Below, one piece after another: positions 5,649 through 9,840 of a DNA stretch of 9,840 nt (position 1 is the stretch's first letter; every line of letters begins with the position of its first letter). The notes beneath the pieces were generated by a model that ran no database searches, was not told where the DNA came from, and saw nothing but the letters and a program-made list of their open reading frames with translations. Source of the DNA: Clostridiales bacterium (GTDB lineage: Bacteria; Bacillota; Clostridia; Oscillospirales; Oscillospiraceae); assembly GCA_021199695.1 (NCBI GenBank), contig JAJQHP010000145.1:1-9840 (forward strand). Direction: 5' to 3'. The translations under genes and the position numbers were made by a program.

Positions 5649-6356
5649 ATGCTGCGAGTTGCGGTGGCGGAGGATGAGCAGAGCTATCGGGAGCAGACGG
5701 AGCGCTATCTGAACCGGTATGCGGAGACCCATTCCCAGCCGCTGGAGGTCGTTTTCTTCAACAGCGGCGTGGAGCTGATCCAGAGCGAGGACAGAGGCTT
5801 TGACATCATGCTGCTGGACATCAAAATGCCGGATATGGACGGAATGAAGGTGGCGGAGCTGATCCGCCGGCACGATGATCAGGTAGTCATCATGTTCATC
5901 ACCCAGATGGCCCAGTTCGCTATCGACGGCTACTCCGTAGGCGCGCTGGACTTTCTGGTCAAGCCGGTGCAGTACGATACCTTTGCCCTGAAATTTGACC
6001 GGGCGGTGGAGCGGGCGAAGAACCGCATCGGCGGCGCGATCACCCTGAATCTCCCAGGGGGCATGCGGCGGCTGAACACCCGGGATATCTTCTATGTGGA
6101 AATTCAAAACCATATGCTCCACTACCACACCCGGAGCGGAGAGTACATCCTCCGGGGCACTATGCAGAGCGCCGAGCTGGAGCTGACCCCCTATCACTTT
6201 GCCCGGTGCAACCACTGGTACCTGGTGAATCTGGCCCACGTCTCCGAGGTGAACCGGGATGTGGTGACGGTGGCGGGAAGCAAGCTGGAGATCAGCCGCC
6301 GGAACAAGGCGGCATTCCTGGCGGCAGTGACCAGCTATGTAGGAGGCAACACATGA
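5649..6356 (+). CDS. LytTR-family response regulator
   Basis: Cytosolic transcription regulator of the AgrA/VirR/LytR type, 235 residues. The receiver domain (about 1-120) has acidic pocket residues Glu8/Asp9, phospho-acceptor Asp57 (LLDIKMPDMDG), Thr85 and Lys105 (VKP). A LytTR DNA-binding domain follows (about 130-232: ITLNLPGGMRRLNTRDIFYVE, then YHFARCNHWYLVNLAHV). The start at 5649 follows GGGAGG by 8 bases; an upstream in-frame ATG at 5598 lies within the leader and has no ribosome binding site. Its stop overlaps the start of the kinase (ATGA), so the two are translationally coupled partners. The likely target is its own operon or exported-peptide or cell-surface genes; no clear LytTR site was identified. 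Confidence 0.93.
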   Translation: MLRVAVAEDEQSYREQTERYLNRYAETHSQPLEVVFFNSGVELIQSEDRGFDIMLLDIKMPDMDGMKVAELIRRHDDQVVIMFITQMAQFAIDGYSVGALDFLVKPVQYDTFALKFDRAVERAKNRIGGAITLNLPGGMRRLNTRDIFYVEIQNHMLHYHTRSGEYILRGTMQSAELELTPYHFARCNHWYLVNLAHVSEVNRDVVTVAGSKLEISRRNKAAFLAAVTSYVGGNT

Positions 6357-7663
6357 CCCCTGCGCTGACGGCCCTGACCGACGTCCTGCCGGAGTGCATC
6401 CTCCGGTGGCTGGTATGCGTCATTTACATCTACCCTCTGGACCGGCGGCAGCGGTTCGGCCTGGGGGCGGTGGCCTGGCTGGTGGGGCAGCTGCTGCTGG
6501 AGTGGGGACTTGCCCTGGCGGTGTCCTTCTCACTGGCGGCGTACCTGTGGCCCCTGGCACTGTTGGCTGTGGGCTGGCTAATGGGCCTGAGCTGCACCAC
6601 TGCGAAGCCGGGGGTAGCGCTGTATTTCGCCATCTGGTCCTGCTGCACCGGCTCCCTGCTCTATGAGATCTGGCAGATGCTCTGCCAGTATTTGCCGGGC
6701 CTCCAGGCGGAGACCTCCCTCGCTCAGCTGGGTCTGCTGTTCCTGCTGACTGGGACGGTGTGCGCCCTTCTGGGACTGACGGTGGACCGGTGGCTTCCGG
6801 TCTATGAGAGCCAGCACGTTGGGCCCCGGCAGCTGACCTCCGCCATTCTCCTGTATCTGCTCTTTGGCGGACTGTGGACGGCAGTCTATCAGGGGGGCGA
6901 GCTGAACCCCCAGGGGACGATCGGCGTCCTGTTCCTCCTGTGTGAGATCTACTGCCTGACCATCCTCTATCTCCAGACCTCCCTGTTTCAGAAGAGCGCC
7001 ATCCGCCATGAGCTGGAGACCATGAATCTGATGTGGCACCAGCAGGCGGCCCAGTACCAGCTCTCCAGGGAGAACATCGCCCTTATCAACCGCAAGTGCC
7101 ACGACCTGAAGCATCAGGTGGCCGCCATGCGCACCATGGAGGGGAGCGAGCAGCGGGAGCGGTACATCCGGGAGATCGAGGACTCGGTGCGCATCTACGA
7201 TGCAGCCGTCCGGACGAACAACGAGACGCTGGACACCGTCCTCACGGAAAAGAGCCTGCTGTGCGAGGCCAACGAGATCAGCATCAACTGCGTGGCCGAC
7301 GGCTCCAGCCTGGGCTTTATGGACCCGGTGGACCTGTACACCGTCATGGGCAACGCCCTGGACAACGCCATTGAGGCAGTGCGCAAATGCGAGAGCAAGG
7401 AGCTGCGGGTGATCGATGTGCTGGTCCACGTGCGGCAGCGGTTTCTGGTCATCAGCGTCACCAACCCCCTTCAGGAGAAACTGGCCTTCCGGGACGGATT
7501 GCCTGTCTCCGTCAAGCCCCAAAACGGCTACCACGGCTACGGCATGAAAAGCATCCGCCACACCGCCCGGAAGTACGGCGGGGAGATGACGGTGTCTACC
7601 GAGGGGGGCTGTTTCTCCCTGCGCATCACCATCCCCCTGCCCCAGGAGACGGCATCCAAATGA
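6353..7663 (+). CDS. AgrC-like membrane sensor histidine kinase (GHKL)
   Basis: Partner of the LytTR regulator, 436 residues. About six membrane segments occupy residues 1-215, the layout of peptide-sensing kinases such as AgrC. A dimerisation region follows, with phospho-acceptor His250 in CHDLKHQ, then an ATPase domain with N-box Asn334/Asn338 (GNALDNAIEA) and G-box (NGYHGYGMKSI). The start at 6353 has GGAGG 6 bases upstream and overlaps the regulator stop by 4 bases. No agrB- or agrD-like gene is visible, so the ligand is unknown. Confidence 0.92.
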   Translation: MTPALTALTDVLPECILRWLVCVIYIYPLDRRQRFGLGAVAWLVGQLLLEWGLALAVSFSLAAYLWPLALLAVGWLMGLSCTTAKPGVALYFAIWSCCTGSLLYEIWQMLCQYLPGLQAETSLAQLGLLFLLTGTVCALLGLTVDRWLPVYESQHVGPRQLTSAILLYLLFGGLWTAVYQGGELNPQGTIGVLFLLCEIYCLTILYLQTSLFQKSAIRHELETMNLMWHQQAAQYQLSRENIALINRKCHDLKHQVAAMRTMEGSEQRERYIREIEDSVRIYDAAVRTNNETLDTVLTEKSLLCEANEISINCVADGSSLGFMDPVDLYTVMGNALDNAIEAVRKCESKELRVIDVLVHVRQRFLVISVTNPLQEKLAFRDGLPVSVKPQNGYHGYGMKSIRHTARKYGGEMTVSTEGGCFSLRITIPLPQETASK

Positions 7664-7710
7664 TGGGATGACCCGTTCCGTCCACTCCGCCCACCAGGAA
7701 GGAGGCAGCC

Positions 7711-8448
7711 ATGCCGCAAACCGTTCTCATCACCGGGGCCTCCCGGGGCATCGGTGCCGCCGCCGCCCTGGCCTTTGGCCGCCGGGGCTGGCAGGTGGGG
7801 GTCAACTACCTCCACAGCCGGCGTCAGGCGGAGGAGGTCTGTCAGGCGATTCGACAGGCCGGAGGGACGGCGATCCCCATTCAGGGGGACGTCTCCCGAT
7901 CCGACGAGGCCGGGCGGACAGTGGAGACCGCCCTCTCTGCCCTCGGGGGGCTGGACGCCCTGGTGTGCAATGCGGGCATCGCCCTGCCCCAGATGCTGCT
8001 CACCGACGTCACCGATGACCAGTGGCGGGGGCTGTTCGCCGCCGACGTGGACGGGATATTTTACACCTGCCGGGCGGCGCTGCCCCACTTTGTCCGTCAG
8101 AAGGCCGGGGCCGTCGTCACCCTCTCCTCCATGTGGGGCCAGACCGGCGGCTCCTGCGAGGTGGCCTATTCCGCCGCCAAGGGGGCGGTCATCGCCTTCA
8201 CCAAGGCCCTGGCAAAGGAGGTAGGCCCCTCCCACATCCGGGTCAACTGCGTCTGCCCCGGGGTCATTCAGACGGACATGAACGCCCACCTCTCCCCGGA
8301 CGATCTGGAGGCACTCCGGCAGGAGACCCCCCTGGAGTGTCTGGGGGAGCCCTCCGACGTGGCGGAGGCAATTTACTATCTCTGCTCCCCCCAGTCCCGG
8401 TTTGTCACCGGTCAGGTGCTGGGGGTCAACGGGGGAATGGTCATCTGA
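7711..8448 (+). CDS. ymfI: Short-chain dehydrogenase, likely EF-P 5-aminopentanone reductase
   Basis: Cytosolic NAD(P)H-dependent reductase of the FabG-like SDR family, 245 residues. Seen: nucleotide-binding TGASRGIG (8-15), NAG (CNAGIA), catalytic Ser in SSMWGQTGGSCEVAYSAAK with Tyr and Lys in the YxxxK spacing, VNCVCPGVIQTDMN, and C-terminal VTGQVLGVNGG. The SSMWGQxGxSCEVAYSAxK block is what I remember for YmfI-type proteins, which reduce the 5-aminopentanone group on the lysine of elongation factor P. A general 3-oxoacyl-ACP reductase is the alternative. GGAGG lies 5 bases before the start. The gene begins 47 bases after the kinase with no terminator between, so it is probably cotranscribed. 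Confidence 0.75.
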   Translation: MPQTVLITGASRGIGAAAALAFGRRGWQVGVNYLHSRRQAEEVCQAIRQAGGTAIPIQGDVSRSDEAGRTVETALSALGGLDALVCNAGIALPQMLLTDVTDDQWRGLFAADVDGIFYTCRAALPHFVRQKAGAVVTLSSMWGQTGGSCEVAYSAAKGAVIAFTKALAKEVGPSHIRVNCVCPGVIQTDMNAHLSPDDLEALRQETPLECLGEPSDVAEAIYYLCSPQSRFVTGQVLGVNGGMVI

Positions 8449-8475
8449 CCTTATAAAAAAGGAGATATCTGGCAT

Positions 8476-8504
8476 TTGAAACCGGGTCAGTTTGCTGGTA
8501 TCAT
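8476..8504 (+). promoter_or_regulatory. Promoter of the ECF S component
   Basis: TTGAAA (8476-8481) and TATCAT (8499-8504) are separated by exactly 17 bases. Transcription should start near 8511, i.e. within or at the edge of the left arm of the leader hairpin. Confidence 0.65.
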
Positions 8505-8507
8505 AGG

Positions 8508-8549
8508 GGCATCCTTAAGGAATGAGTTTAAGATGATTGGAAGGATGCC
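8508..8549 (+). promoter_or_regulatory. Leader hairpin sequestering the RBS of the ECF S component
   Basis: GGCATCCTT (8508-8516) pairs perfectly with AAGGATGCC (8541-8549). The right arm contains most of the ribosome binding site GGAAGGA (8539-8545) for ATG 8552. The loop of 24 bases begins with AAGGAATG, which can compete for the same left arm (CATCC-TTAAGG-AATG). Translational control or a small riboswitch-like element is possible; no known riboswitch consensus is recognised. Confidence 0.5.
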
Positions 8550-8551
8550 GT

Positions 8552-9139
8552 ATGAATCAGACCTTTTCCACCCGCAAGCTGGCCTATCTGGGCCTGATGT
8601 CCGCTCTGGTCTTTGCCAGCAACTATGCCCGCATCGTGCTGCCCGTCTCCGTGGGCGGGAACACCGCCTTTACCCTGGCCAGCATCGTCTGCGCCCTGTG
8701 CGGACTGCTCCTTGGCCCGGTGGGCGGCCTGGCCTCCGGTCTTGGCTCCGCCCTGTATGACCTGACCAACCCCCTCTATGCCGCCGAGTGCTGGATCACC
8801 TTCCTGACCAAGGGCGCGCTGGGCCTGGTGGCGGGCATCGTGGCCGCCGCCCTGCTGAAAAAGAATGAGAACCGTCTCTACGCCAAGTACCTCACCGGCA
8901 CCGTGGCGGGCTGCGCCGCCTATTACGTCCTGTACTTTCTCAAGACCTTCCTCATCTCCGGCCTGTTCGCCGAGGAGGGCTCCGCCGCCCTGGGGCTGAC
9001 CGCCATCGTCTCCAAAATTCCCGCTTCCGTCTTTAACGCCGCCATCGCCATCGTAGCGGCCCCGCCCCTGGCCATTGCCCTGAAAAAGGCGTTAGAAAAG
9101 AGCGGGCTGGGATTGGACGGCCGGAAAAAGGCCGCATGA
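8552..9139 (+). CDS. ECF transporter S component (substrate unknown)
   Basis: Integral membrane substrate-binding subunit of an energy-coupling-factor vitamin or micronutrient importer, 195 residues with about six membrane segments. Seen: the N-terminal TRKLAYLGLMSALVFASNY that docks to the shared EcfT subunit in this family, then LASIVCALCGLLLGPVGGLASGLGSALYDLTNP and ITFLTKGALGLVAGI, which are hallmark segments of Clostridial S components. The C-terminus is short and basic. No EcfA or EcfT gene is nearby, so it probably uses a shared module elsewhere (group II arrangement). The start at 8552 follows GGAAGGA by 6 bases; a TTG at 8537 is also in frame but less likely. A terminator follows at 9161-9200. 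Confidence 0.85.
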   Translation: MNQTFSTRKLAYLGLMSALVFASNYARIVLPVSVGGNTAFTLASIVCALCGLLLGPVGGLASGLGSALYDLTNPLYAAECWITFLTKGALGLVAGIVAAALLKKNENRLYAKYLTGTVAGCAAYYVLYFLKTFLISGLFAEEGSAALGLTAIVSKIPASVFNAAIAIVAAPPLAIALKKALEKSGLGLDGRKKAA

Positions 9140-9160
9140 CACACAGATACCGTATCAAAT

Positions 9161-9200
9161 CAAACCCCGCCAGTGCAGCTGTACGCATTGGCGGGGTTTG
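9161..9200 (+). terminator. Terminator after the ECF S component
   Basis: The arms 9161-9175 and 9186-9200 form a 15-bp stem with a single G-U pair and a 10-base loop. It lies 22 bases past the stop. The T-run after the stem is short and interrupted, so termination may be partial; the AAACCCC...GGGGTTT style matches the rpsI terminator. Confidence 0.8.
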
Positions 9201-9280
9201 CTGCCTTTAGCGGCTGTCAAGGCTGCTCTGTGTCCCTTTCATCCCATTGGGAATAGAATGGGGAAAAGGAGGGAAACGAC

Positions 9281-9781
9281 ATGGAGGATACCCAAAGGGC
9301 CCCGGACGAGGCCGAACAGTTCCGCCGGGTGTGGCAGCGGGTGCGGGCCGGGACGGAGAGCCCCATTCTGCCGAATGCGCCGACTGCTCCGGCCGCAGCG
9401 ACAGGGCCGGGAGACAGCATCGGTTTTCTCCGCCAGTCGGTCACGCAGTCGCTGAATCTGGCGGCGGCCTGCCGCCGGTGGTCGGAGCTGCGACAGATGG
9501 CGGAGGGCTGCCGCAGTCAGGCCCGGCGGCTCTCGGCGGCCCTGTTTCTCGCCACCGGCGTCCGGTTTCTCCCCGCCGAGCCATCGGTGCGGGGAGACGG
9601 TTCTCTGCTGGTGGAGAGCTGCCGCAGCCTGTTCTTTCGGATGCGCAGGGCGGAGGCAGCCTATCGGGCAGCGGAGCGGCGGACGGCGGAGGCCGATCTC
9701 CGGGGCCTGTTCCACGAGCTGGCCGGGGAGTGCGCCATCTGGCAGCAGCGGCTCCGGCGGCTCATCGAGGGGCGGCTGTGA
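9281..9781 (+). CDS. Ferritin-like protein, apparently without metal ligands
   Basis: 166 residues, Arg- and Ala-rich and mostly helical. A disordered Pro/Ala linker (about 30-45) is followed by two helical hairpin blocks. Seen: QARRLSAALFLATGVRFLPAE and FHELAGECAIWQQRLRRLIEG. These match, from memory, ferritin-like proteins of Oscillospiraceae, where the corresponding positions read ExxHARRLSAAYF and ELAxxExxHxxxL. Here the Glu and His of the first block are Cys and Gln, and the His of the second is Trp, so iron binding is doubtful. GGAGGG lies 7 bases before ATG 9281. It is a separate unit after the terminator; TAGAAT at 9254-9259 may be its -10. An unrelated helical protein is the alternative. 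Confidence 0.65.
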   Translation: MEDTQRAPDEAEQFRRVWQRVRAGTESPILPNAPTAPAAATGPGDSIGFLRQSVTQSLNLAAACRRWSELRQMAEGCRSQARRLSAALFLATGVRFLPAEPSVRGDGSLLVESCRSLFFRMRRAEAAYRAAERRTAEADLRGLFHELAGECAIWQQRLRRLIEGRL

Positions 9782-9809
9782 GGGACGCGCGGCCCGGCTC
9801 AGATAGCTT

Positions 9810-9838
9810 TTGACAGCCCTCAGCCGATGTGTTATAAT
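9810..9838 (+). promoter_or_regulatory. Perfect consensus housekeeping promoter
   Basis: TTGACA (9810-9815) and TATAAT (9833-9838) are separated by 17 bases, both hexamers perfect. It points out of the window, so it drives a strongly expressed gene or RNA beyond position 9840. Confidence 0.92.
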
Positions 9839-9840
9839 GG

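Noticed and set aside
6578..7561. Minus-strand 327-residue open frame antisense to the sensor kinase
   Set aside because: It is a shadow produced by GC-rich third positions; the kinase motifs on the plus strand are unambiguous.
7537..8475. Minus-strand 312-residue open frame antisense to the dehydrogenase
   Set aside because: It is Gly/Pro-rich without domain features; the plus strand carries the complete SDR motifs.
8449..8551. Known vitamin riboswitch (TPP, THF, preQ1, cobalamin) ahead of the ECF S component
   Set aside because: None of the conserved boxes I know are present in these 103 bases; only the ribosome-site hairpin is seen.
8476..8760. TTG-started frame with AAGGAG upstream (8459-8464), considered as a leader peptide
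   Set aside because: The TTG is better explained as the -35 hexamer, and the frame overlaps the ECF gene with no recognisable product.
1..9840. tRNA, rRNA, CRISPR array, intact transposase or integrase
   Set aside because: No cloverleaf, regular spaced repeats, rRNA blocks or recombinase motifs were found on either strand.

Overview
The window looks like the chromosome of a GC-rich, spore-forming-type Clostridia of the gut, most likely Oscillospiraceae (the Flavonifractor/Lawsonibacter/Pseudoflavonifractor neighbourhood). The grounds are the style of the rplM-rpsI pair, the strong GGAGG ribosome binding sites, a BofA-like peptide, an ECF S component and a ferritin-like protein typical of that group. 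This placement is an inference from gene style, not a database match.

The left third (1-3769) is a mosaic of broken pieces. It opens with about 310 bases of back-to-back hairpins (66-377) ending in a minus-strand terminator. Next comes the last 38 codons of a minus-strand gene, possibly a mobilisation protein. At about 507 this is joined to an iron-dependent alcohol dehydrogenase that has lost its start. A 70-residue lipoprotein stub follows, then an aldo/keto reductase N-terminal half fused in frame at about 2384 to the C-terminal half of a MATE efflux pump. Last is a frameshifted internal piece of a large MmeI-like DNA methyltransferase. A diverged direct repeat of about 65-70 bases brackets the segment (5-68 and 3107-3177). 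The debris stops at the terminator stem of rpsI (about 3769). It could be a real recombination scrapyard left by mobile elements or joins made during assembly; read mapping would decide.

The right two thirds (3770-9840) is ordinary, tightly packed, GC-rich core sequence. rplM-rpsI lie on the minus strand with a textbook promoter and a structured leader. Upstream, also on the minus strand, is a small BofA-like membrane peptide, then about 440 bases without a convincing gene but with strong inverted repeats. On the plus strand, an extended -10 promoter drives a LytTR response regulator and an overlapping AgrC-like sensor kinase, followed by a short-chain dehydrogenase resembling the EF-P 5-aminopentanone reductase (YmfI). 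A separate promoter drives an ECF transporter S component whose ribosome binding site sits in a 9-bp stem. After a terminator comes a ferritin-like protein that seems to have lost its metal ligands, and the window ends in a perfect consensus promoter for a gene beyond the edge.

The most worthwhile signals are the hairpin array, the in-frame AKR-MATE chimera, the flanking repeat, and two 5' leaders in which the ribosome binding site can be sequestered.
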